The notes under the pieces: model-generated
What the model was told of the DNA's origin: nothing
Database searches by the model: none
Seen by the model: only the letters and a program-made list of their open reading frames with translations
Part shown: positions 24,849-36,253 of the stretch, one piece after another
Position numbering within the stretch: position 1 is the stretch's first letter
How the letters are laid out: every line of letters starts with the position of its first letter
NCBI GenBank assembly: GCA_027946555.1
Contig: JAPEVC010000161.1
Coordinates: forward strand, 1-64,000
From: Gnomoniopsis sp. IMI 355080
Taxonomy: Eukaryota > Ascomycota > Sordariomycetes > Diaporthales > Gnomoniaceae
Reading direction: 5' to 3'
Length of the DNA stretch: 64,000 bases
Made by a program: the position numbers and the translations under genes

Positions 24849-26547
24849 TTAAACCGCGGTCTTCTCCCCGAGCTTATCCGCGCCGAGGACATCATCGACC
24901 GTCTCGTCTGAGAATTTCAGGTCTTCCTCCAGCGGAACGGTGTCCTTGATCTTGAGGAAAATAATTGGCGCCGCAATCAACAGTGCACCTGCCAATAGGC
25001 CCCAGGTTGCACCGTATATAGTGTTGTAGGGCTTGCCAAGGCCGTCAAGGCGCCAGAAGATAGCCGCGCCCGCGGATTGGATGCCCTTGTAGAAGCCGGC
25101 GAGGTTGGCGGATTTGCGGGAGTTGTTGGACAACGCGCCCATGTACCTGTTTTCAAGCAAATATCAGTAAGTGAAAAGGGCACTTATGACAAGTAGCGAG
25201 GGAGCTTACCAGTAGATGCTCGTCTGCCAGCAAGCATCAAAGAATCCGAAGAACAGGTACAAGAACATAGGTCCGATATACCTCTTCCCGCCATCCGTCC
25301 AGTCAACGCCCACAAACGTAGGATTGCCATCGGCGTCCGTCGCAGTCGTCACCTCGCGCGGTGCCTGGTCCTTCTGCCACGCCCAGCCGCCGCCCCAAAT
25401 CACAAACGTCAATGCAAACAGGGTGCTAAATGCAATCTTGGCCTTGACGCTGCGCCGCACACTGCCCAGGTCCAGTGCATAGCCGAAAATGATAGCGCCA
25501 AAGATCTGCGCCGACCAGTAAAGCACATTGTTGAGTGCGCGCGTGCGTGTGTTGAATTGGCCCGCGTTCATGTCGTTGGTCTGGTAGGTGTAGAAGACGT
25601 TGGACGCGAAGAACATGGGGAAGAGCGCGATGATCCAGGGCTCGTGGTAAAGGGTTTCCCACAAGCCCATGATCTCGGACTTCCAGCTGGGGTTCTTCAT
25701 CAAAATGACATGCGAGCCGTCCTCGCGCTGGACCCTGTCGGCGTCGCAAAGGAGTAACGCCAGGAAAGCGCCGATGAACATGAGTACGATGAAGGCGGCA
25801 TACGTTCCGTCCGTCACGGGCCCAGATACGTTGTTGACATTTTGGCCGAGCGGGATCAGCGCGCCGACCACGGCACCCAAGTTGAAGATGATCCAGAACC
25901 AGGAAATGTAGCGGCCCTTGTACTTCTCCGGCGGGTAGGACATCATGATGGCGCCTTGGGCGGTCCACAAAAGACCGGCGCAGACGCCCAACAAAGCGCC
26001 TGCGAAGATGACGAAGCCGAGGTTTTGGGTGTGGCTGTAGCAGAGGAAGGAAGCAGCGTAGATGCAGTAACCAAGGCCACCGAGGGACAAGGTTGCTTTG
26101 ATGCCGAGGCGGTTGGCGAAAGTGCCGGCGAAGAAGCCTACGACGGCAAATGTGCTGTAGAGAGCGGTATTGGCGTCATCATTCGCCTTGGTGGAGAGCT
26201 GGCCGCCACCGCCCATGCCGGTCATGGCATTGAAAATTCCCGGGCACTGGCGAAGAAAAAAGTTCGGTCAGCGAGTGGAGGCCGGGCCGCAAGGCGAGCG
26301 AGAGTGTGAAAAAGGTACGTACCAGGAAGCAGACCATAGAGACCATGAGGAGTTGCACCTTGGGTGAGGCGTACCAGAGCTCAGATTTGCCGATCTTGAA
26401 GCCCTTGTACTGCCATCCCGCAGGGCGAGGCACCGAGCCGTCGTGGGCAGCCCACGATGCGTGGTCGGTAGGGGCGACTGGGGACTTGGATTCGGCGCCC
26501 ACGTCAGCGACCGATGGGACGTCCTTGGTGTCTCTGGTATCGGCCAT
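24849..26547 (-). CDS. UNC93-like MFS membrane protein
   Basis: Three exons on the minus strand, 26547-26323, 26246-25210 and 25146-24849, give about 519 residues. The first 60 residues are polar. The first helix is completed over the intron as MVSMVCFLCPGIFNAMTGMGGGG, the hallmark of fungal UNC93-like proteins. About a dozen hydrophobic segments follow, with SYPPEKYKGRYISWFWIIFN and FFGFFDACWQTSIYWYMGAL typical of the family. The acidic C-terminal tail is cytosolic. Relatives belong to the major facilitator superfamily; fungal members have no settled substrate, so transport of a small solute or ion is only inferred. The Gly-rich GMGGGGQLS loop after the first helix is characteristic. Confidence 0.9.
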
Positions 26548-29523
26548 GTTGAAGAGATGAGATTTGGCGAAACAGAGCTGCCAAAGGTCATTAAGGTCTC
26601 ACTACCTGGCAGACGGGTTATTGGTCGTCTTAAAGGAAGCCAGCGACAACTGTAGGCAGGAGTGCCAGAGTAATAAAGAAATTTATGTGGAGAGAAACAC
26701 TAACGGAGAACCAAAGGCATGCAGAGGGTGACATGAACCAGAACGATAGCCAAGGGAATATCAGCCGCTCTTGTCGTATCGTATCGGCATGCAAGATACC
26801 AAACGTGCAACTTGTGTGTGTGTGCGTGTGTGTGGCTGGTCGAAGGGGTGTCAGATGCTGGATGTTGAATGTAAGGTGACACCAATGATGGCTTTCTTTG
26901 TTCGCAGGTACCTTTTTGCTATGCAGGGAGAGCTGTCATGAATTTGTTCTCATTGGCTGAAATGATACATATCGAACGGCGAAGGATGACCTGGATCCGT
27001 TCGAGAAGGATCTAGTAGTTGCAGATCTGGAGACACAGCGGTTTGTTACGATGCCGTCCAGTATGCTTTACTGACAGTCTCTTCCAAGGTAACACGACAA
27101 CCGGCTTGTGGCTTGAAGGGAAATATATTCGTGGATCAGAAGCTCGTGTCTGAAATGCTCAGCTTACCGAGTAAGACAACTGCAAGTGCTTATCCGTGCT
27201 GCATGCCAAAGGTTTTGTCTGTAGGCGAACTCGTGGCGATTTAGGACTGCACCTGTACACGAGCTGAATCCTATGTTGGATATCACTAGGTTGATTGATC
27301 TGGAGTCTCTTTCACTTCCAGTGGCATGACTGCAAATCTACCGCAATAAGGTGTGTTTTCTGTTATAATAATACCTAGGTACGTTGGAATGTCTTCGGTG
27401 AAGGAAGGCCCCCGCTGCTGGATCATACCACCTCTATCCCTGCCGCAGTGGCGCACCGTCAAGGATCAAGGCTCTAGTATGTATCTAGCTGCGGGTGAAA
27501 ATCCGGGGTCAAGTCACTGCTTCCCGGTCGTTTTGAGCATCTTCAGACGAACTATGTACGCACTGGCCTCTTCTGTGAAAGGAAAAGGACACGGACATAC
27601 GCCATTGCTTTACTGCGAATTGTACTCGTCAATTTGAAAAGGCCGTCATGATATCCATCGTCAAGCCTAACCTTCCCAGCCGTCCCAAGCTCGGAGAACT
27701 CTCTTACCGGGGTCTTAGCTGGGAGGGCCGAGAAGAGCTGATAAGACCGGCCCGAATGCACGCTAACGGACAATTGGCTGCTCTTGGACACGAATTATCT
27801 GGGCTCCTCCCCATGTCAGCACTTGTGGCTCTGGCAAATGGGAGCTCCCTACCTGAGTACATAGTATGTAACGTTCCTCAGAAAGCATCCAGCATTCCCT
27901 CCAACAGGACCCCGTCGGACACCTGTGCGCCACATGGAAGACAGTGCGATGAGTCCCAGACGCTTGGTCTGATGTAACCCAAAAAGTAGGTAGGTAAGAA
28001 TCAATTATGTATAGCAACGTCGCGTGGGAATAATTGGTGACTTACCCTGCAGCCGTATAGGGCTTTGAAACAACCACACTTCTTTGCCTCGAACATCGTG
28101 ACGCCAGTGCAACATAGCATGCGCACTTTCCTATTACCTCGTCGTTAACTTTCGGCCCTGTCAGACGCCACAATGGGGCACGGGTATACTCGTCCAGTGG
28201 AGTTGGCTTCTAGAGACTCGAGGCTTATTCATCCAATACTTGACAATTTCATCTCCGCCAAACTTGTCTTTCCAGGAGACATGTATCTTGTTCCCGATGC
28301 CTGGCGCCGCGCAGGCACAAACTCAAAGTCACGGGTTTGTGGGATTCTTCCGCGTACCGCAAACAACCACTGCTATACCAGGAGAGGCTTTTCCATTGTG
28401 TCTAACCTATGAACTATAACTTTGTGTAGATAGTGTGATGTGCCAGGCTGGATCGATTACTCAATTCCAACTACAAATCACTCACCCACCAGGATGCGCC
28501 AGGGTTGTACAGTCTACTCACGTAGACTGAAATCTTCTTACACGTTCAAGAATGTGCAGCTGCAGTATCTATTCTTGTGATGTCGGCAACACGCTGAATG
28601 ATTTAATCTGTCTGTGCCCTGAAAGACGACTATATTGACTCAGGGCATAATGCGCTGTCGAGGAGGACTGGGGTTCATCATGGGCAGCCCCTCTTTTCCA
28701 AGCTTTTTAAGTACCCTGATATGCTGGCAGAGGGAAGATGCTAAACATAGGTAGGTATATTGATAGTATAAGTGTCTGAAGCAGCAAAAGCTTCCGCAAT
28801 TGTTGTAGCTGCATTTCTGCAGTTGCGTGATTTGCTAAAATTTGTAACATTGATTTGAGGCAGCATAGTCATATCTAGAACATACAAAATTTTCTGCAAA
28901 CTGAATAGAACGATCTGGATTGACAAGATGCCCAGACTTACTTTACATCTACCTAGTATGTAGTCATGTGCCTTCGCTGGGCTCTTGAATCCTGAGGTCC
29001 CTCTAGCTACTTGCCTATGTGACGATAATCATCTTCGGCTTTCTTTCTTACAGAAGGACCTGATAATTGTAGGTTGGAGTCAAATGTAATTGCAATCTTA
29101 TAAATTCCGGATCTCCGGATACAAGTCGACATGTTCATGCGGAAAGAGGGCTTTGGGATATCTCTGCCTTGGCCAAATGTAATGTTACTCTCGCGGCTAT
29201 TCGTTCCGGAAATGTAATCGAACATTAAAATATACTCAAACGAGTAATTGTTGCAAGGCTATCCATCGTCGTCACTTACACGCGAGGACCCACTCCCAAC
29301 CTACCTAGGTAAGGAGACCCACCCGCTCCGCATTCTTAGGCAACTTATCGTCGTTCAATACAACCTCGACCCCTGGCCATGACACCATGGGAAAAGAGTT
29401 GATAAGGATAATTCGGCACGCTTGCCTATATGAAGACGCGCCGCGACTATGTTTTGCTGCTTCGTGCCACCTGCGCTCGAAGCAGACTGCACTGGCCCAA
29501 AGAAAAGGGAGTGAACCCTGAAA
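26548..29523. other. 3-kb intergenic DNA
   Basis: No gene is supported; frames are below 110 codons and have no domains. It holds a GT microsatellite (26812-26834) and TACCTAGGTA-type tracts near 27371, 27986, 28746, 28949 and 29299. The part nearest 29.5 kb is the fucosidase promoter. Confidence 0.5.
26812..26834. repeat. GT microsatellite
   Basis: About eleven GT dinucleotides with one GC interruption, in noncoding DNA. Confidence 0.8.
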
Positions 29524-32095
29524 ATGGACCGCTCACTTCTCGTAGCCGCTGGTCTGATCTGGCTGGGTGGCTTCACGCAGGCAGCCCAGTCCACGACCAT
29601 CGACCTGGCGCCTTATTTCAACAACAAAGCATTCGGGACCTACGTCAACGAGACCGCGTTCGACACGACATACAACCGGTCATTCCCGCCGTTGAACGAC
29701 CTCGCTCCAAATGGAATCTACACGTCGAAGCTCACGGGCATCCAATATGACTTTCCCAGCTACACCGGCCCGTCGAAACCGGACAACCTCATCTGCGAGA
29801 ATCAAACCGTCCCGATTCCAAGGAACAACACCAATGGCAAGCCCTTCAGCCTTAACATGCTGATTGCCAATGACTTACGAGATGCAATTGTCTCTTATAA
29901 CCTGACGTATATCTATACCGACGGAACTACAGCCCTCGCTGAAATGCGCGCCCTCTCATTCTTCACTTTCCTGACCATCACGCACGGAGAGATCATTTCT
30001 CCCTTCACTTGGACTCCAGAAGGCAAAGACTGGAACACCAGCCAGATTTTTGAATTTACGGGGAGTCTTGACCCGACGAAGACCCTGGCTGCTGTTCAAT
30101 TGCCCCAGGCCAACAATGCGACGGTTGGAAGGGTCCATGTTTTCTCAATGTCCCTATGGGAAAGCGAGAGCGCGGATTCCGTTCAGGTTCAGAGTGTGCG
30201 CCCGACACAAAAATGGACCGCGGCCGGCAGCCAGGTTGTCGAGATCACCATTAACAATATTGGCACTGAGTGTGTCTCTGGTTCGGGTCTCACGGTTTCG
30301 TTGGAAGGCGCAGGAGTCAGCACTGTTGAGAAGGGGTCTTTGAAGAGGCTGTGTCCAGGTGACCAAAAGCGTGTGGACGTTGGCGTTACGGGAAATGTCA
30401 ATGCGACAACCATCGCAGTGGGCCTGTCTGGCACGAGCATCAACCAGACGACAAGCTTCTCTAACCTCGACTTTGGCTTTGAAAACTTCACGACTGATTT
30501 GACGAGCCTTGGCAAGCACGAATCACCGCAGTGGTTTGACGACGCCAAGTACGGCATTATGATACATTGTATGTCTGGATTTAACACACCTTGGGTGGTG
30601 AAGTGGTCTGCCTTGCATTAGATCTTGGCCGAGTGCCGCTGACATGATTTCAATAGGGGGAGCATATGCCGTGCCTGGCTATGGTGGTGTTGCGCCCAAC
30701 GAGACATATGCCGAATGGTTCTGGTGGTATTCCAACAATCACTACGTTGGAAGTGACAAGAGCGATTGCCTTGAATATCGACTGGAGACCTTCGGGCCCG
30801 ACTGGAACTATGATGATGGATTTGTGAATTTTACAGGATCCGCGTATGACCCCAAAGAATGGGTGGACTTGTTTGCCGACGCCGTAAGTATCGGATCTCC
30901 TTGTAATGTGCCCATCCTGTCCGTTCTCTTGGATGATCATCCCTGAGCCTTCACCTTGGCCCCCGAACTAGGCTGACAAGATTTGCTGAAGGGTGCCAAA
31001 TACTTCGTGCTTACCACGAAACATCACGATGGACTTGCGTTGTTCGACGTCGGTACCACCAGCAATCGATCGACGCTCCACTACGGGCCAAAGCGTGACC
31101 TTGTGCAGGAGCTCTTTGATGCGGCCGCAACGTACCAGCCGTCTATGAAGCGAGGCACGTACTTCTCGCTTCCCGAGTGGTACAACCCTGACTTTGGTCC
31201 ATACGGCTTCTCCCAAACCGACGCCGTGGGTTCGACCAATTGGCTCGGCATAGAGGCCACGAACCCCTTCACCAATCTCACCGAACCGTACACCGGAAGA
31301 GTGGACATAGATGACTTCATCGAGGATCTCCAATACCCCCAGATGGAGTCGCTGGCGTACAAATACGGCTCGGACATCATGTGGTGCGACTGCGGGACAG
31401 CAAACAAGACCGCAGAGTTCGCCTCGAATTGGTGGAACTGGGCACGAGCGGAAGACCGTCAAGTCGTCATGAACAGCAGGTGCGGCATCGCGCAGGCGGC
31501 CGACTTTGAGACGCCCGAGTACACAACGTACTCGTCAGCGCAACGACATAAATGGGAGTCAAACGAGGGCATGGACCCGTACTCGTACGGCTATAATTCC
31601 AAGACGCCTGCCGAGAGCTACATGAATGCCTCTACGATTGTGTACACGCTTGTGGACATTGTAGCAAAGAATGGAAACTTCCTTCTTGATATCGGCCCTA
31701 AGCCGGATGGAACAGTGGTTGAGACGGAAGCTGCCCACCTGCGGGAAGCCGGAAAATGGATTCAAGCTCACGAGGAGGCCATCTTCAACACGACGTACTG
31801 GTTTGTGCAGACGCAGATCGCAAGCCCGCAGGAGATTAGGTTTACCCAGACAGACGAGGCCTTCTATGTGCTCTTCCTGGAAGAGCCTAGTATCAGCGAA
31901 GATGGCTTTATTTGGGTCAATGCCACTGTGCCAGTGGTGGATGGAGATAGGCTATCGATGGTGGGCGTCAATGGAACAAACGTGGACGACCTGGCCTGGA
32001 AGACATCGGAGGAGGGCTACCTTGCTATCAGTGTCGACTCCGATGCGTTGGCAACAGAGGAGTACTGTTGGGTGTTCAAGGTCACGTACAGTTAA
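29524..32095 (+). CDS. Secreted GH29 alpha-L-fucosidase
   Basis: Three exons, 29524-30568, 30657-30883 and 30992-32095, give about 791 residues. A signal peptide (MDRSLLVAAGLIWLGGFTQA) is followed by a roughly 310-residue accessory region with beta-rich sequence and an immunoglobulin-like part around residues 225-310. The catalytic barrel starts near residue 335: KYGIMIHWGAYAVPGYG is rebuilt across the first intron and ADAGAKYFVLTTKHHDGLAL across the second. The Asp in DIMWCDCG (about residue 557) fits the GH29 nucleophile position. Many N-x-S/T sites suggest heavy glycosylation. The enzyme should release L-fucose from plant xyloglucan or glycans outside the cell. The two extra cysteines around the nucleophile (WCDC) are unusual against the common WxDxG. 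The second acceptor is AAG rather than the commoner CAG or TAG. Confidence 0.92.
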
Positions 32096-34792
32096 TATTC
32101 CCGGCGGTAGTGGTTAGATCATTGTCACGTCTTATCAAAAGTCGGGCATATTACCTTAATAGTTCTTGACCGGCGCCCTACTCCTCCTCGTTTCGTGAAA
32201 TACCCTGCCCCAGCGATTTCCTGGACCTCGACCGCCCGCAGTATGCGTAATCCGGTCGCATCCGTATTGTGAGTCTCCACATGTCCGGACGATCACTTCC
32301 AGACTGTACGTAGCTTGACAAATGGCAGGCCGCCATGTACTACAATCGCTGCAGCGCGTGGTAGCCTTGGGGTAGGTTCGGCGCTAGAACATTCGTGTGA
32401 TGCCTAAAGTTTCTCCCGGCAGTCTGGTTTTCTTCCCGAGACACCGCTAAGTTGCCATAGAGAGAAAGGGAGAAAAGAACAAGGCTGGGAAGAGAGCTTG
32501 GAGCTAAGCGATGGAGGGCAGAAGTAACCATGCAGACAAGAACTTGGTGATAAGTCTGTCCATGCCGAGCTAAGACTAGTTCGAAAGAGAGGCTCGCACG
32601 CGATATCTCGGCAGACATGAGGATTGCAGAGAATAGCGGTCTCCGGATGGTCCGACGACTTACAATTGTCTCATGACCAGCCAGCCTCCTCAGACCAGGC
32701 AGTCTATGCAACATGATTATAAATGCACGCTTGTTACTTTTGTGAAACGTTGACAAAGCTGATTTGCCTAGCCTGATCTTCTTCGAGACCGAAGGACCAG
32801 AATTCGTCCAGTGAGCGGTCGTGGAAAAGGAAGAAAAGGGCCTACACGTGGACACTTGATACCCATCACCTTTCGACTACCCAAGTACGACCGCATTTGC
32901 TGCATTTGGGCGTGAGACATGCATCTCCACTGGACGCCTGGAGAACGCATCATACGTCTGCTCCGCTTCAGTATGTTACAGCCACGGAAAATCTCGCTTC
33001 ATATTCACGCGAACCCGTTCGAGCTGTAAAGTCCAATGGCAAAAGCCATGCGGGGGTCAATATAAAACAACCAAGAAAAACAGTTGCTCCTCCCGCAATT
33101 CTGTGCGCGCTGAATACGTTGGGCACTGCTGAAAACAGAGCCTGTCTCTTGTTTTCCCCGACGCTCATACAAGGGGTAAGTCATGCTTCACCAAAGTCCC
33201 CATCTCCACCACCCTCGTGTCCACTATGGGATGGCGGCGTTGACGCGGAGGCGCAAAAGTATCATGTTTTGCGTCAGTAGGTTTGGCATTTAGGAAGAGC
33301 GGCAGAGTGACACAGCAGAAAAGCCAGTGAATGCGACATCTTTCCATATCATGGCTGGGGCAATTGAGAATCTCGGCCGCAATAAATGCGTTATGTGTCA
33401 TAAGGGGGCTTGAAAAAAAAAGGATTGTTAAAGTGGCCCTAAGGAACCCTTACCAGATTGTCGGGAATCCCAGCAGAACGGCGAGCGGCCGATACTGTCC
33501 TCTGCAGAGATTAGCGGCAGATATGCACATGCATGCACGACATTGCTGGCCCCAGTGGCCTGGGTCACAGGGAGGAGACTGTTCCACTCTGCGCGGCTCG
33601 CGTTGTCGGCACCGCATGCATGGGCTGTAGACCTTGGGAATTTTGCTGGGCCCAGCATATATCAATGTGGGTGTAAAGATTTTGCTCATATAATATCATG
33701 GCGCAATCTGAACATCTTGAAAACCACCTTTGTCGTAGCCGAGGCCGTGGATAGTCTTCGGTGAGCTGACACGTACGCCTCCATGGGTTCACCGCCGACA
33801 ATAAGCCGCGGAGGGGAAGGAAAGGGAAGTGAAAAAAAAGACAATTCGTCTCAGGCCCTGGTCCCGGAGGCTCCCAGAGGATTGGGCCCGGCTGAGACAG
33901 CACGCTGGGGTGTCCTACCGAGTATCCTGGCGAATGAAAATAATAGCCCGCATGAATAAGGGACCACAGGGAGGTCACTCACTCCACTTCGGGAAGGTAC
34001 TATGTATGTTAGGTAGGCTCAGGATGTCATCCCGTTCGCTAGGCCTTGGCGATGAGGTACTGAAGTATGTACCTAGGTAAGTACATGTGTGTAGCCTTCT
34101 GCGGAGAATGCTGACGAAGTTTCTAGACAGTGAGTGGACTGGATGTCCCTGTCTCAGCACGATGGGTTTGAGTGAGCCGATCAAAACCAAACCGTACATT
34201 ATATAAAAAAAAAGGGTTCTAATGCCGCGCCCTTGTTTAGCCCGGGAAGCTAGAAGACCCAGAAAAGGCGGGTTCCATTTCGGCCCCTCGTTCTGTTTCT
34301 TACCGTGGAATGCCCCGAGGTTTGTCCTGAGCAGTTCTTTGTCTCTTGGGTAAGATAGCTCTGAGTCTTTCCGTAATGGTACAAAACCGCAGGACATTCC
34401 TGTTACCGAGGTCTGAAGCTGTGCATTCACATAATTCCGGCCTTCCCCTCCTTCCAATTGTTGTTCACATAATCACAATACCTACCCGTTGCTATGAAAG
34501 ACTGTGTCGCCCCCTGAAACTTCGACTCGTCCCAGCGCTCTGGTTCACCCCACCTCGATCTCGGCACATCGTTCCTCGACCCAGCCCGTCGGTAACCAAC
34601 CCGCCACAAGTCATTTTCAGCAGCATCCTGTAAGCATACACCACATTCACCACACTTTGCGCAAATCGACGCACAAAAGAATAGCAGAATTGTGCTAAGA
34701 CACCATGATTGCAAGGACTAATGTATTGCGACCCTAGTCTCGCTCTTCTCAATCTTCAACCCCCAAAACAACCACTACTTCCTCCGTCCATC
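32096..34792. other. 2.7-kb intergenic DNA
   Basis: No gene is supported. A 171-residue minus frame at 32340-32855 has no recognisable domain. A TACCTAGGTA copy lies near 34069. The last few hundred bases are the leader of the small Cys-rich gene. Confidence 0.45.
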
Positions 34793-35092
34793 ATGTGCCG
34801 CATGGTGATCTTCAGTGGCTACTGTGTACGGTGCGGCGTCTCCTACCAAGTCCCGGAACTCACACAGAGCGTATCTTGCCTCGAGGCAAAAAACAACGGT
34901 GCTTTCGGCGACTGCAAAAGAGGCGTCCATTACGATCAGCACGATCCAGGTATGGAGTGTTCGCCGTGCAGTAGCGCAATGGGCATGGGCGACGGAAACG
35001 GCGACGACTTGGTCGCTGCGACTCAGGGAAGCAGTGGCGTCGGCGGTAATAATTCCAGTTACGACACGACTAAGAGGAGGCGAGTGCGTTGA
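34793..35092 (+). CDS. Small cysteine-rich protein
   Basis: A single exon of 99 residues starts MCRMVIFSGYCVRCG and holds seven cysteines in the first 60 residues, spaced as C-x8-C-x2-C and ending C-x2-C. Gly/Asn-rich sequence and a basic tail (TTKRRRVR) follow that could act as a nuclear signal. Many filamentous fungi carry short intronless proteins beginning MCR with this paired-Cys layout; they have no known function and may bind zinc. There is no signal peptide, so it is probably intracellular. The frame opens earlier at 34709, but the family-like start is the ATG at 34793. Confidence 0.65.
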   Translation: MCRMVIFSGYCVRCGVSYQVPELTQSVSCLEAKNNGAFGDCKRGVHYDQHDPGMECSPCSSAMGMGDGNGDDLVAATQGSSGVGGNNSSYDTTKRRRVR

Positions 35093-35359
35093 CACCTACA
35101 ACATTTGATCGCCTCCATGCACAGGGAAATGAAAGCGAAGCATTGCGAACGGACCCATTTCGAGATACCACGGATTGCATATTAACGACGTTAACGAATC
35201 TTCTTACCAATCGCATTGGTTTTCTTTGTCATCTTCACAAAACGGGTGGGGGAAAAAAACACATGGCTGTTATGCATGGGATGGAAGATACAAGAGTCGA
35301 GACCTTCTAGAACAGACCCAATAGATTTAATTTCCAAACAAAATCCAAATCGACTCCTT

Positions 35360-36253
35360 CTACACTGCGGTTCGTCTGTCCCAGGTGTCTTTGACTATGG
35401 ACCAATATCTCCCTTCGTCACCCCTGGCATGTGCAACATGCGCGGTTCCCTTGAACTCCTCTAGCGTCACCTTGTAGCCCTGCTCTCGAGCTTGAGCTGC
35501 ATGTTCCTCGACGTCATTATAACTTACAAGTTTATCCTCTTTACTATAGACATATGTTCGCCCAGTCTCCGTCGGGTTCTTGGTCTTGACGTTGTGCGCC
35601 AGCCAAGTCCGCTCCAGGAATCCCGCGCGACCCCAAGGGACTGTCAGTATCCAATAGACAGCGGACATGAGATGAGCCATAGCCCTCACAAACAGCCTGA
35701 CAACGAAGTGACTCCTTGCTGCGCCCATGGCGAAAGCAGTGACGCTGCGTGACCACTGGAAACGACCAGGTGCAGAGTCAAAGATGGTGACATGGAGCGG
35801 GAGGTTGGGCGACTCGCCTTGTCGAGCGGTCTTCGGATACAGCTCATAAAGGTATTTCAGCGCAGTCGAACCGCCATTGGAAAAGACGTGAACCAGCATC
35901 TCTGGTTGGTTGCTGTCACCGCCGTCCTCCCCCATGATCGAGCGAATGACGGACACCGCCGGCGCTATCTCACCAGGGAACTTGGGACCCACAAAGTGAT
36001 ACACAAACGACCTGACCAACAGAATGGACGAGTCTGGGTACAGCGCCTGGAACTTGGCCGTGTATTTGGCAAGATGGGGCTCAAGCGCATCCATCCAGCC
36101 CCCCACAAGGATGAGCTTTGGCGAAGAGCCGGAGGACCTTGGGCCAGCGGAAACGACCTTTGGTCGGTAGAGATACACTATTTTCGAGGTTCGTTCAAAA
36201 GAGGACAGCGGGCCTTCCTTGGCAGCGCTGGGCGCCGGCACGTTGGCCGCCAT
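35360..36253 (-). CDS. TMEM53/DUF829-family alpha/beta hydrolase
   Basis: A single exon of about 297 residues. The start at 36253 is chosen because homologs begin shortly before a segment like LSSFERTSKIVYLYRP; the frame stays open to an ATG at 36430, which would add 59 residues of Ser/Pro-rich leader. The alpha/beta-hydrolase features are visible in order: the strand LILVGGWMDA, a nucleophile elbow HVFSNGGST, the acid in SKEDKLVSYNDV and the terminal His in FKGTAHVAHAR. A hydrophobic stretch around VRLFVRAMAHLMSAVYWILTV may sit on a membrane; animal TMEM53 is a nuclear-envelope protein. The substrate is unknown in fungi. Confidence 0.85.
   Translation of the reverse strand: MAANVPAPSAAKEGPLSSFERTSKIVYLYRPKVVSAGPRSSGSSPKLILVGGWMDALEPHLAKYTAKFQALYPDSSILLVRSFVYHFVGPKFPGEIAPAVSVIRSIMGEDGGDSNQPEMLVHVFSNGGSTALKYLYELYPKTARQGESPNLPLHVTIFDSAPGRFQWSRSVTAFAMGAARSHFVVRLFVRAMAHLMSAVYWILTVPWGRAGFLERTWLAHNVKTKNPTETGRTYVYSKEDKLVSYNDVEEHAAQAREQGYKVTLEEFKGTAHVAHARGDEGRYWSIVKDTWDRRTAV

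Noticed and set aside
32340..32855. 171-residue minus-strand frame
   Set aside because: No domain, no splice support and random-like composition.
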